NCBI GenBank assembly: GCA_015490465.1
Contig: WFXS01000031.1
Span: 1 to 42,822 of the forward strand
Source: Caldifarciminota bacterium
GTDB lineage: Bacteria; Hydrothermota; Hydrothermia; LBFQ01
Direction: 5' to 3'
Length of the DNA: 42,822 nt
Both the position numbers and the translations under genes were made by a program. Shown one piece after another: positions 8,684-16,353 of the stretch (its first letter is position 1; every line of letters begins with the position of its first letter). The notes under the pieces are model-generated. The model did not search any database. It was given only the letters and a program-made list of their open reading frames with translations, and was not told where the DNA came from.

Positions 8684-8983
8684 GATGATACAAGCAGTAG
8701 GATGGAAATGTTTCTTGATGATAAAAGACCTGTGTGGTTTATCAGATGGAGGTATCCCGGGATGGATAAGCCGTACCTTCGGTGAATTGTCATCCTTCTA
8801 TCAATGCCAGCACTTTCGCAGTTCTGGTATTGAGACTCAGAATTGAGAGATTTATACTGATTAGGTTAACTTGAGATTGAAAATTCCCACCCAAAATTTT
8901 ACACCCTGCAGGATATAGGCATAAGTCTTAAACGTCCTTATGGTAGCGAAAAGGGTAGTAGAGTTTCTTGGCATCGGGCAGAA

Positions 8984-9040
8984 ATCTTGCCTGCGTAGGC
9001 GCAGCAGGGGAGCCGTAAGTGGAGCGCACACTTATGTCTG
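8984..9040 (+). ncRNA. Possible structured RNA element (two hairpins)
   Basis: CTGCG-TAGG-CGCAG within 8991-9004 makes a tetraloop stem. CGTAAGTG (about 9014-9021), loop GAGCGCA, CACTTATG makes an 8-bp stem with one G-U pair. The segment is more GC-rich than the sequence before it and lies about 60 nt upstream of the SDR promoter. It does not match the SRP, RNase P or tmRNA cores I know. Confidence 0.25.
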
Positions 9041-9094
9041 GCCTCCTGGTACTTCACATCACCAACATAACGCCGTTAACTTATCCTGCACACT

Positions 9095-9100
9095 TAAAAT
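9095..9100 (+). promoter_or_regulatory. -10 box of the SDR gene
   Basis: TAAAAT, 6 nt before the ATG at 9107. Predicts a leaderless mRNA. Confidence 0.6.
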
Positions 9101-9106
9101 CTCTGC

Positions 9107-9847
9107 ATGAGGACCCTGATACTCGGAGCCAACTCCGCCATAGCAAGGGCTGTGGCCGAAATCCTTGCCGGAAAGGGGGACGAGCTCTATCTGGCCAGCC
9201 GGAATTACAAGGAGACGAAAAGGCTCGCTTCCCACCTGAACGTAAAGTACGGTGTTAAGACCCACGCCGCCCGGTTTGATGCCACGGACTACGACTCCCA
9301 CGGCCCCTTCTTCGGCCAGGTCCTGAAGGATATGGGAGAGGTGGACAGGGTTCTTATAGCCTTCGGCTACCTCGGGGATCAGGAGAGGGCCATAAGGGAC
9401 TTCTCAGAGGCACGAAAGATAATAGAGATAAACTACATGGGGGCTGTCTCCATCCTGACCCACATAGTTCCGTACATGGAGGAGAGGGGAAGGGGAGTGA
9501 TAACCGCCATATCCTCCGTCGCCGGAGACAGGGGAAGGGGAAGTAACTTCCCATACGGGAGCGCCAAGGGGGCGCTGAGCATATACCTGAGCGGACTCCG
9601 GAACAGGCTACACAAGAAGGGGGTGAAAGTAATAACCATAAAACCCGGATTCGTGGACACACCTATGACCGCACACCTGGACCTCCCGAAGAGGCTCGTT
9701 TCCAGACCGGAGAGGGTGGCCAGAGATATAGTTAAGGCCATGGAGAGGGGTGGGGACGAGGTTTATACCCCCGGATACTGGCGCCTCATAATGGCGGTGA
9801 TAAAGGCCATACCGGAGCCGATATTCAAGCGCCTGAACCTCCGTTAG
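9107..9847 (+). CDS. SDR-family oxidoreductase, DprE2-like
   Basis: A 246-aa short-chain dehydrogenase. The NAD(P) loop GANSAIA is at residues 7-13, Ser136/Ser137 in ISSVAGDRGRGSNF, and the catalytic YGSAK (Tyr150, Lys154). The phrases RVLIAFGYLGDQ and SSVAGDRGRGSNFPYGSAKG resemble DprE2-type decaprenylphosphoryl-2-keto-ribose reductases, which work with the FAD oxidase DprE1 to epimerise a prenyl-linked sugar. No DprE1 is in the window, so the substrate is inference. Its stop overlaps the convergent holB stop by 4 bp. Confidence 0.85.
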   Translation: MRTLILGANSAIARAVAEILAGKGDELYLASRNYKETKRLASHLNVKYGVKTHAARFDATDYDSHGPFFGQVLKDMGEVDRVLIAFGYLGDQERAIRDFSEARKIIEINYMGAVSILTHIVPYMEERGRGVITAISSVAGDRGRGSNFPYGSAKGALSIYLSGLRNRLHKKGVKVITIKPGFVDTPMTAHLDLPKRLVSRPERVARDIVKAMERGGDEVYTPGYWRLIMAVIKAIPEPIFKRLNLR

Positions 9848-10746
9848 ACGTCAACCGTAGAGTAATCTGGGGTCCACGCTGCAAGCAGATGCAGGAAAGG
9901 CGTGGGTAGGTGTCTCCTGTAACCCTCCTCCACGTCCCTTATCGCACCGTATATCCTCTTAAACCGCCTGTAATCCACCGCCCCATCCCTGTACATCTCC
10001 CTCAGGGCGTAGTACCCAAGGCGCAGGCCTATAAGACCCGTCTCCTCCAGGACGTTCAGAAGTTCGTGCGTGGCAACCTTGCTACCCAACACGTACTCCT
10101 TCCACAACTTGATCACCCTGCCGTAGTCCTTAACCTTAGATAGGATACGGAGGGCAACTCCGGGGCTGTGGCCGGACACCTCGTACAGTACCGGATCCTC
10201 CTTCCCTACCACCTTAACGAAGTCCCCGTACCTCAACGGAGAGAACCTGACCTTAAGCGCCCTTGAGCGGATGGTCGGAAGTACCCTGTGAGGGTTAGAT
10301 GTTATCAGGAGAAAGAGCGTCCTCTTCCAGCCCTCCTCAAGGAGTTTCAACATGGAGTTCTGGGCCTCGGGGGTGGCGTTCTCAACGTTCATTATGACCA
10401 CTACCTTGAAGGGCAGGGCAACGGGCGATTTGACCACCCAGCGTTTTACGTCCCGCACCCGGTTTATACCGATGGTAGAGCGGGTTTCGTAGAAGTCGTC
10501 CGGTCGCGGCTTTCCGGGTACGGGCGGAACCGGGGACAGGAACTCCACGTCCTGACATGCGAGGGCGCTGACCTTCTTCCCAAGGCCGTACCGGTCGGCC
10601 AGGGCCATAACGAACTCGTGAGCGAGTGTGGCCTTACCCACACCCTCCGGACCCACGAACATCACCGTGGGAACGTTGAGGTCGGATAGCAACCTCCCCA
10701 GTATCCTCTTTGCCACCTCCTGACCGACCGTCCTCTTAAACGTCAT
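9844..10746 (-). CDS. holB: DNA polymerase III delta-prime subunit (clamp loader)
   Basis: A 300-aa AAA+ protein. The Walker A motif is GPEGVGKAT near residues 33-41. The Walker B/sensor region VVIMNVENATPEAQNSMLKL then LEE lacks the usual acidic DE pair. LITSNPHRVLPTIRSRALKV holds sensor 1 and the SRx arginine finger. This fits a delta-prime (or DnaX-like) clamp-loader subunit, which helps load the beta clamp at replication forks; the lack of a long C-terminus argues against DnaX. The zinc-binding cysteines common in DnaX/HolB are absent. It overlaps the upstream isomerase by ATGA and the SDR stop by 4 bp. Confidence 0.8.
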   Translation of the reverse strand: MTFKRTVGQEVAKRILGRLLSDLNVPTVMFVGPEGVGKATLAHEFVMALADRYGLGKKVSALACQDVEFLSPVPPVPGKPRPDDFYETRSTIGINRVRDVKRWVVKSPVALPFKVVVIMNVENATPEAQNSMLKLLEEGWKRTLFLLITSNPHRVLPTIRSRALKVRFSPLRYGDFVKVVGKEDPVLYEVSGHSPGVALRILSKVKDYGRVIKLWKEYVLGSKVATHELLNVLEETGLIGLRLGYYALREMYRDGAVDYRRFKRIYGAIRDVEEGYRRHLPTPFLHLLAAWTPDYSTVDV

Positions 10747-11717
10747 CTCCGGGAGAGGATCCCTTTCAGAGCCTTTATGCGGTCAATCCGGTAGGGATCT
10801 CCACCGTACTCCACCGTGAGCCAGTAGGATACGAAGTCCCCGAACCAGACCAGATAGAGCATCTGTTCCAGTTTGCTCTCGCCCTTAGCGTTTACGCTGG
10901 AGGCTCCGAGGACGAAATCCCTCAGTATATCCTCCACTATCTCCATGCGCATCTTCACCCTCGGATGGTCGTAATCCGTCTTCAGGAAGATTAACCACGC
11001 TCTCGTATCGAGGAACTCCGGGTGGTCAAACCCCTCTATCTCGTTGTGGTTATGCTCCGGGAAGGGCATAACGTGGGCGAAGGCGTTGGCGTTCTCGTTT
11101 ATCTGATTCTTCCACCTAACGACCACGGACAGGATGGCGCCGTCGGAGTATATCAGGGGAAGGCGGCGGTACATGTGGCTCGCTATCTCGTACGTCGGGG
11201 AGTCCATACCGTCCAGTTCCTCCCTGTACCTCTCAAGGTTTTCGGCCGCTTTAATGAAACTCTCGTACATGACGGAGTCTATCATACCCATACCCTTCGC
11301 CCCGTACACGAGGGCTTTGAGAAGGAACCCGAAGGCCTCACGAGGCTGATAACCCTCCGGAACGAGTACCACCGGTACACCGTCCGCTTCTGCCATTTCC
11401 CTCAGTTTTCCGCCCGTCGTTATTACGAACCCCTTCATACCCCTCTCCACGGCCTGAGAGTAGGCCGAAAGGGTCTCCTCCGTATTGCCCGAATAACTAA
11501 TAGCCACGAAGGTATCCCCCTCACCGTAGAAGGGGGGGAGGTCGTAATGCCTTACCGTCCTTACGTCAAGACCTGACCAATCGGCGAAGAAGTCGCCTGC
11601 GGCTGCCGACCCTCCCATTCCCATTATGGCTATCCTCCCAGTATAATTCCCAAACTCCCCTATTACCTCAGGCTCGTATAGGAGCATATCGGGAAACTTC
11701 CTGATGTTCTCTATCAT
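10743..11717 (-). CDS. Bifunctional phosphoglucose/phosphomannose isomerase
   Basis: A 324-aa double-SIS protein that interconverts fructose-6-P with glucose-6-P and mannose-6-P. The first SIS domain has IMGMGGSAAAGDFFADW and SYSGNTEETLSAY, the phosphate-binding Ser/Thr loops. The C-terminal half has VRWKNQINENANAFAHVMPF then PEHNHNEIEG, the active-site Glu/His region typical of the archaeal and thermophile PGI/PMI group. The length is normal. It has its own TAAAAT box 7 nt before ATG 11717, inside the end of rfbD, and also overlaps rfbD by ATGA. It could feed rfbD-type surface-sugar synthesis and glycolysis. Confidence 0.93.
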   Translation of the reverse strand: MIENIRKFPDMLLYEPEVIGEFGNYTGRIAIMGMGGSAAAGDFFADWSGLDVRTVRHYDLPPFYGEGDTFVAISYSGNTEETLSAYSQAVERGMKGFVITTGGKLREMAEADGVPVVLVPEGYQPREAFGFLLKALVYGAKGMGMIDSVMYESFIKAAENLERYREELDGMDSPTYEIASHMYRRLPLIYSDGAILSVVVRWKNQINENANAFAHVMPFPEHNHNEIEGFDHPEFLDTRAWLIFLKTDYDHPRVKMRMEIVEDILRDFVLGASSVNAKGESKLEQMLYLVWFGDFVSYWLTVEYGGDPYRIDRIKALKGILSRR

Positions 11718-12538
11718 GGAAGGGATTTTAAGCGGGTTGTGTACTCCAACATACTTCCGATAAAGGACGGGGCTTCGTACCTGTAACGGGAGGAGAGGAG
11801 GACGGAGACTTCGGGACGGATGTCCATGGAGGGGCCGGGGTCGTACAGGACTATCCGGGAGGTGGAGTTCAGGGTATCGGCGAGGAGTACGGCGGCCTGA
11901 TAGGGGGTTATGGGTGTCCTTCCGGTTACGTGGTATATCCCACCCGGCACGTTCTTCTCCACCATCTTCAGTATGGTACGGGCGAGAAAGGGGGCGTACG
12001 TGGGTGAGGAAACCTGTCTGTCGTGGGCCTTTATTTCTCTCCCCTCAAGGAGCATCAGGGGTAGGCGGCTGAAGAAGTTCCTCCCTCCGGGGCCGTAGAG
12101 CCATGACGTCCTTATGACTACGGCGTCCGGGTTCTCCTCCAATACGTACCTCTCACCGAGCAGTTTGCTCTTCCCGTAAACGCCAAGGGGCTGGGGATAG
12201 TCGTCCTCGTAGTAGAAGCCTACCTGCCCATCAAAAACGTAGTCAGTGGACACGTGAAAGAGCCTTACACCCATCTCCCTGCACACCTGTGCCAGCACCT
12301 TTGGGAAGTCGGCGTTCACGAGGGTGGCGCTGACCGGATCCCTCTCCGCTCCGTCCACGTCCGTATACGCTGCGGCGTTTATGACCACCTTCAGTCCATT
12401 AAGGAACCTACTGAGAAAAGGGCGTGCTTCTTTCACGTTCCTGAGGTCAAAATCACGTCTGCTGTGGACTCTGGCATTCGGCATAAGCTCCATGAGCGCC
12501 CTTCCGAGGGTACCGGTTGATCCTATTACGCCGACCAC
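11714..12538 (-). CDS. rfbD: dTDP-4-dehydrorhamnose reductase
   Basis: A 274-aa RmlD-type extended SDR. The NAD(P) loop GSTGTLG is at residues 6-12, INAAAYTDVDGAE near 53-65, Thr98 in HVSTDYVFDG, and YGKSK with Tyr121 and Lys125. It reduces dTDP-4-keto-rhamnose to dTDP-L-rhamnose for surface polysaccharides. No rfbA, rfbB or rfbC is nearby, so a different dTDP- or UDP-4-keto sugar remains possible. GTG start at 12538, 9 nt after a TAGAAT box. Confidence 0.88.
   Translation of the reverse strand: MVGVIGSTGTLGRALMELMPNARVHSRRDFDLRNVKEARPFLSRFLNGLKVVINAAAYTDVDGAERDPVSATLVNADFPKVLAQVCREMGVRLFHVSTDYVFDGQVGFYYEDDYPQPLGVYGKSKLLGERYVLEENPDAVVIRTSWLYGPGGRNFFSRLPLMLLEGREIKAHDRQVSSPTYAPFLARTILKMVEKNVPGGIYHVTGRTPITPYQAAVLLADTLNSTSRIVLYDPGPSMDIRPEVSVLLSSRYRYEAPSFIGSMLEYTTRLKSLP
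11725..11730 (-). promoter_or_regulatory. Internal -10 box for the PGI/PMI gene
   Basis: TAAAAT on the minus strand within the last codons of rfbD, 7 nt before ATG 11717. It would allow the isomerase and holB to be transcribed without rfbD. Confidence 0.5.
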
Positions 12539-12547
12539 GACCTTCCT

Positions 12548-12553
12548 ATTCTA
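12548..12553 (-). promoter_or_regulatory. -10 box of rfbD
   Basis: TAGAAT on the minus strand, 9 nt before GTG 12538. Confidence 0.5.
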
Positions 12554-12572
12554 TGCCGGAGAGGGGAAAACC

Positions 12573-14264
12573 CTATCTCCTGCCAAAGGAGAACCTGCCG
12601 TAAAGGTCACTGTATATCCAGTAACTCCGCATCACCCGGCGTACGTAGTTCCGGGTTTCGGTGTACGGTATTATGTCCACAAAGTGGGGAAACTCCAGAA
12701 GCTCGTACCCGTACCTGCAGAGCCACCTGTCCACCGCCCCCCTTCCGGCGTTGTAGGATGCCGCCACTATGTGGGGGGAGGAGTAAAAGGCGAAGGCTTC
12801 CCGAAGTAGAAACGCCCCCATCCGGAGGTTAGTAAGGGCATCGTAGGGGTTCCTCACCCTCTCCTTCATCTCCCTGCGGAACCTCTTCACGTTGAAGGGC
12901 ATGATCTGGGCCAGTCCCATAGCCCCCGCCCTTGACCTCGCCTTCCTCTTAAAACGGGACTCCTCCCTGACTATAGCCCTTAAAAAGAGCGGATCTATGC
13001 CGAACTCTCTGGCTGCCGAGTCTATTTCCTCACCGTAAAGGTGTACCGGGAAGGCCATCTTTCCCCACCACTCCGGCACCCCCTTGCTCTTGTCCGCCAC
13101 CTTATATACTCTCGCAAGAAGGTAGGAGGCCTTCAGGAAGTTGCCCTCATCAAGGAGTTCACGCGATTTCCTGTACCCCGATGGGACGTCCTTAGAGTAC
13201 CACTCAAAGGCGAGACCCCATCCCCCTATCTCCTCCATTATCCTGCCTATACGGTAGTTCCGGAGGCTGCCCGTCGTATCCCATACGTCCTCTTTCCTCC
13301 ATGGCACGGGCAGACCGAGGTCAAGGTAATAGTAACTTACCGGGTTGTACCTGCGGAGATCCTGCAGATAAGATCCGTCACGGGTCAGAAGATAGAGCCA
13401 GTACGTGGCCTGAGTCCATATAAAGGACCCCGTTTCCGCCCTCTCACGGGCCTCGTAGAACCAGTTGTAAGCGTCCTCAATATAGCGTATACCGTAGGCC
13501 GAAAGGCCGAGCCATACGAGACTCTCGGCGTCAAGGCCGTCGTGGGCGGTTGCGGATATCCGGGCGTACAGGTCGGAGGCCTCATAACGGAGGAAGGGTT
13601 TAGCCACCTCCGATGCCATAACCCTGTAGGCCCTTTTATAATCTCCTAACTTTATCAGTTCCATCAGGGCGAGGGTTATGGAGTCGTAGTCCTCGGAGTT
13701 TAGAAAGCGGACGAGGTGTTTTATCAGGGGCCTCTTCCTGTACTCCGGAGGCATTTTGAGGACTTCGGAGAAGGATGTTCCCTCCTTTCTCCACTTCGCA
13801 ACGAGGTAGAGGCCGTATTCCTCGGGATCCGTAGTATCTGCCGTAGAGAGGACACGGTCGTACATCTTATGGGCAAGCATTACGCGGAGCTTGAGTTTTT
13901 TTGAAACGTCCTTCTTGAGCAGGAGTTTAGCCTCCCTGGTACGGGGATATAACCTGCCTATCTCAACTAAGTACGAGAGCTTGTGCGTCTTTTTGTAAAG
14001 ATACTTCAGGACGGGGTACGTCTTCGGACAGGGGGGGACCTTCACGATGGATGAGCCTTTGGAGGCAAGGCGGTTGCAAGCCATCCTGCAGGGACGCTTA
14101 TCCTTAAGGGAGCATATTTTTCTCAGGATCCTTCTGCCTTCGGACGGTGGAGTAGTGGGCAGGGTAACCTTGACCACCATCAGGTAAGGTTCTATCTCAG
14201 GGTAGAGCCGGGCGAGGGAATCAACCGTGTGGGCGTTCCAGACTATGCCAACGAGAAGGGGCAT
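12573..14264 (-). CDS. Soluble lytic murein transglycosylase (Slt70-like)
   Basis: A 563-aa protein. Residues about 80-400 are helical repeats like the superhelical ring of Slt70. The C-terminal LT domain has FLRAIVREESRFKRKARSRA with catalytic Glu435 in EESRF, then GAMGLAQIMPFNVKRF and VAASYNAGRGAVDRWL. It cleaves peptidoglycan glycan strands to 1,6-anhydromuropeptides in the periplasm. Export relies on a very short N-terminus (MPLLVGIVWNA). The start is fixed by a TATAAT box 7 nt upstream. Four cysteines (51, 59, 63, 79) follow, possibly forming disulfides. Confidence 0.9.
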   Translation of the reverse strand: MPLLVGIVWNAHTVDSLARLYPEIEPYLMVVKVTLPTTPPSEGRRILRKICSLKDKRPCRMACNRLASKGSSIVKVPPCPKTYPVLKYLYKKTHKLSYLVEIGRLYPRTREAKLLLKKDVSKKLKLRVMLAHKMYDRVLSTADTTDPEEYGLYLVAKWRKEGTSFSEVLKMPPEYRKRPLIKHLVRFLNSEDYDSITLALMELIKLGDYKRAYRVMASEVAKPFLRYEASDLYARISATAHDGLDAESLVWLGLSAYGIRYIEDAYNWFYEARERAETGSFIWTQATYWLYLLTRDGSYLQDLRRYNPVSYYYLDLGLPVPWRKEDVWDTTGSLRNYRIGRIMEEIGGWGLAFEWYSKDVPSGYRKSRELLDEGNFLKASYLLARVYKVADKSKGVPEWWGKMAFPVHLYGEEIDSAAREFGIDPLFLRAIVREESRFKRKARSRAGAMGLAQIMPFNVKRFRREMKERVRNPYDALTNLRMGAFLLREAFAFYSSPHIVAASYNAGRGAVDRWLCRYGYELLEFPHFVDIIPYTETRNYVRRVMRSYWIYSDLYGRFSFGRR

Positions 14265-14271
14265 GGTGGCG

Positions 14272-14277
14272 ATTATA
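14272..14277 (-). promoter_or_regulatory. -10 box of the transglycosylase gene
   Basis: A perfect TATAAT on the minus strand, 7 nt before ATG 14264. It faces away from a second TATAAT at 14303-14308 on the plus strand. Confidence 0.65.
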
Positions 14278-14302
14278 AACGTGTACTTCTCTTTCCCGTC
14301 CC

Positions 14303-14308
14303 TATAAT
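14303..14308 (+). promoter_or_regulatory. -10 box of the frameshifted coiled-coil gene
   Basis: A perfect TATAAT, 10 nt before ATG 14319. The promoter is intact although the gene is broken. Confidence 0.5.
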
Positions 14309-14318
14309 AGGCGTTGGA

Positions 14319-14587
14319 ATGGGTAAACTCTCCGCTTTGAACACTTTAAAGGAGAAACTCGGCGAGGACGGTGTAAACGCCCTGCTTGAGGTAATTGAGA
14401 AGGGAGAAAGGACGAGAGATAACCTCTTTCACCTCCTTGAGGAGAGGTCGCCCGTAGGCTTGCGGAGGAGATGGGAAAGCTACGCTCTGAGATGTACGAG
14501 CAGATGGGTAAGTTAAAGGTCAATATCATGATTCATTTTTTTGGTCTCCCAGACGATAGCAATAATAAGCCTCATCGGTTACGATAA
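14319..14587 (+). pseudogene. Frameshifted small coiled-coil protein gene
   Basis: The first frame reads MGKLSALNTLKEKLGEDGV and continues NALLEVIEKGE...NLFHLLEER. At about 14447 the sense moves to the next frame, which reads ARRLAEEMGKLRSEMYEQMG then KLK. Inserting one T (GGTCG to GGTTCG) would restore EERFARRLAEE, so a single-base deletion is the simplest explanation. The intact version would be a short coiled-coil protein ending in one membrane segment (the LA_3696/DUF1640-like type, from memory). Here the C-terminus is also lost after KLKVNI. A sequencing error could explain the shift but not the missing tail. Confidence 0.6.
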
Positions 14588-14870
14588 CGAGTCTTTGAGA
14601 TGAGGCCATAACTCCCCAACTAAACCCCAGAGCGGTAAGTATGAACCGCATCAGCATCGGCAGTGGAAGGGTGAAACCAGATATGCGCGTTGAAGATTTA
14701 GAGTTGAAGGGTAGCATAAAGGCGACCTCAGAGTTTCTTTGGCATAAGAAACAGATGGCAGGGGTACGTTTATCTCTCCACCAACTTCGGCGGCGATTAC
14801 ACTGGCTCGGTAGAGCCGCCCTTCAGTTTCAACGTAATCCCCTCTTCTCTATTTAAGCGCGAAACTACTG
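14588..14870. other. Degenerate region without an intact gene
   Basis: No convincing gene. The plus-strand stretch 14731-14769 (GAGTTTCTTTGGCATAAGAA then ACAGATGGCAGGGGTACG) closely matches the end of the 28-codon ORF near 30184-30219. Just downstream one frame reads GYVYLSTNFGGDYTGSVEPP then FSFNVIPSS, which looks like a piece of a secreted beta protein with no start. Both suggest remains of lost genes. Confidence 0.5.
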
Positions 14871-14876
14871 TAAAAT
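14871..14876 (+). promoter_or_regulatory. -10 box of the lipoprotein at 14886
   Basis: TAAAAT, 9 nt before ATG 14886. Confidence 0.5.
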
Positions 14877-14885
14877 TCTTGCGGT

Positions 14886-15680
14886 ATGAGGGGAAGCGTA
14901 TGGGTGGTATTTGTGGGTGTCCTTATCGTTTCAGCATGTAAGAGAAACGCGCCAACGGAGACGATTTTACCCCCCGCTAAACCGCAGTTAATGGCCAGAG
15001 CCATAAACGACGGCGCCGATCTGGAGTTGACGTGGACGGATTCCGAAAACGCCGAGGAGTACGTGGTGTACGGGGACGGATCGTTTCTGGTCCGCACAAC
15101 CTACCCGGCGGTCATACTAAACGGAACGGATGGGGTCTACTCTACCGTTAAGGTATGTGCTAAGAACGAGCTGTACAGATCCTGCAGTACACTGGACCTC
15201 ACACCCCGACATGATAGCTTAAAAGACGTTGTCTCCTCCAACTTACCCGGCAGTTCCTGGGTGAGGATAGTTTTCAGGGATACAATCTCCGTAGAGGTTA
15301 TCCCGCAGAGCGAGGTGGATCCTTTCGCCAGGAGAACGGCGTACTTCGTCCTTTATTATAACGAAGGCGCTCCCGAGCTGAGGGACATCAGCGCCACGAG
15401 CCTTTCATGGGCGAGTATAGAGCTCGCCTTTAATATCAACGCCAGAGGGAACCTCGCACCCGGATACGGAGCCTACTCCAACGTACGGGAGATCACGGAG
15501 GGCGGATTTTACTTCTTCTGGGCGGACTACAACGGTACGGGCAACGGCGTAATAGACACCAACGACTACTTCGGTGCTGTGGAGGTCACCCGGCTGGATA
15601 CCTCCGGCATAGGCTACGAGGCCGACTTCGTGATCCACGTCCAGCACAACGTACCCGGTCTCCGCTGGCTGAAGATGTAG
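14886..15680 (+). CDS. Lipoprotein with a fibronectin-type-III-like domain
   Basis: 264 aa. The type II signal peptide MRGSVWVVFVGVLIVSAC has its lipobox Cys at residue 18. Residues about 33-110 (ELTWTDSENAEEYVVYGDG, then a strand-rich part) resemble an FN3 fold. The remainder is beta-rich with an Asp/Asn segment YNGTGNGVIDTNDYFGAVEV, close to an EF-hand/dockerin-like Ca2+ loop. Por-type proteins in FCB bacteria often carry such modules. Probably periplasmic or outer-membrane anchored; no enzymatic function recognised. It is followed 31 nt later by the rpsT promoter region. Confidence 0.75.
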   Translation: MRGSVWVVFVGVLIVSACKRNAPTETILPPAKPQLMARAINDGADLELTWTDSENAEEYVVYGDGSFLVRTTYPAVILNGTDGVYSTVKVCAKNELYRSCSTLDLTPRHDSLKDVVSSNLPGSSWVRIVFRDTISVEVIPQSEVDPFARRTAYFVLYYNEGAPELRDISATSLSWASIELAFNINARGNLAPGYGAYSNVREITEGGFYFFWADYNGTGNGVIDTNDYFGAVEVTRLDTSGIGYEADFVIHVQHNVPGLRWLKM

Positions 15681-15697
15681 GACGAATAAAACGGCGA

Positions 15698-15703
15698 TAT
15701 AAT
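15698..15703 (+). promoter_or_regulatory. -10 box of rpsT
   Basis: A perfect TATAAT, 8 nt before ATG 15712. A ribosomal protein gene with an almost leaderless mRNA. Confidence 0.65.
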
Positions 15704-15711
15704 ACCCGCTT

Positions 15712-15984
15712 ATGGCGAGCAAGAAGAAACTTTCGGTGTTGAGAACGCAGAGGAGACAGGAGCGCAGGCGTATAAGGAACCTCCGCTGGAAGAACCTCTA
15801 CCGCATGTTACGTAAACGCTTCAGGAAGGCCACCACCGTTGAGGAGAAGGAACAGCTACTCCGCGATCTCTACTCCACCCTTGACAAGATGGCCCGCAGG
15901 AGGATCTTCCATCCCAACAAGGCCGCCCGTCTCAAGTCCAAGTTCACCCGTTACTTCAAGGAGTTCGTGCAGTCTCAAGCCTGA
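15712..15984 (+). CDS. rpsT: 30S ribosomal protein S20
   Basis: A 90-aa, highly basic, helical protein that binds 16S rRNA early in 30S assembly. The C-terminal block RRRIFHPNKAARLKSKFTRY is the S20 hallmark, and the N-terminal KKKLSVLRTQRRQERRRIRN is typical. Length is normal. It is the first gene of a unit: its TGA overlaps the ATG of sufU by one base (TGATG), then the ZnuA-like gene follows 4 nt later. The coupling of S20 to Fe-S and metal genes is unusual. Confidence 0.95.
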   Translation: MASKKKLSVLRTQRRQERRRIRNLRWKNLYRMLRKRFRKATTVEEKEQLLRDLYSTLDKMARRRIFHPNKAARLKSKFTRYFKEFVQSQA

Positions 15985-16349
15985 TGCAGGAGTTTCTGGA
16001 TTACATACTTGACCATTACCACCGTCCCCGCAGGAAGGGGGAGATGGAGGGGGCGGAGGTCGTCCTGAAGGGAGGCAACCCCGGATGCGGCGACGTGGTC
16101 GTTATATACCTCAGGCGTGAGGGGGACGGAACACTGAAGGTGTCCTTTACGGGGGAGGGGTGTACGGTCTCTCAGGCCTGTGCCTCCATAGTGTGCGAAG
16201 CGGCCGATGGGAAGACACCGGATGAGATTCTTAACATGGATTACACATTCCTTGAGGAGAGGGTGGGGCCGGATATAATGCGGGGCAGGTTCAAATGCGC
16301 CACCCTTGCCCTTGATACATTAAAGGCCGCAGTTCAGAGCCTCAAGTGA
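15984..16349 (+). CDS. sufU: SufU/NifU-like iron-sulfur cluster scaffold protein
   Basis: A 121-aa IscU-fold protein. The three conserved cysteine sites are present: NPGCGD near residues 33-38, GEGCTVSQACASIVCE near 58-73, and RFKCATLAL near 104-112. The second site fits the SufU pattern (GxGCxxSxAS). It assembles or relays Fe-S clusters or transfers sulfur with a cysteine desulfurase (SufS), which is not in the window. Start ATG overlaps the rpsT stop by one base. Confidence 0.9.
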   Translation: MQEFLDYILDHYHRPRRKGEMEGAEVVLKGGNPGCGDVVVIYLRREGDGTLKVSFTGEGCTVSQACASIVCEAADGKTPDEILNMDYTFLEERVGPDIMRGRFKCATLALDTLKAAVQSLK

Positions 16350-16353
16350 TGAG

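Larger units (their letters stand above)
8517..9094. other. Gene-free region with repeats, a decayed coding scrap and possible structured RNA
   Basis: No frame reads as a protein. A 16-bp near-identical direct repeat (GGTATTCAGT[A/G]AATAG) is at 8589-8604 and 8668-8683. The first 380 bp look more AT-rich than the flanks. Around 8961-8986, GAGTTTCTTGGCATCGGGCA resembles the end of the 28-codon ORF at 30173-30259. The segment 8984-9040 has two strong hairpins. It looks like a graveyard of acquired sequence ahead of the SDR promoter. Confidence 0.6.

Noticed and set aside
8984-9040. Possible SRP, 6S or tmRNA gene
   Set aside because: The universally conserved core sequences of these RNAs are not present, so only a generic structured-RNA note is given.
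14526-14717. Minus-strand frame reading like a small membrane protein
   Set aside because: No promoter, no known family, overlaps degenerate DNA; kept only as part of the decayed region.
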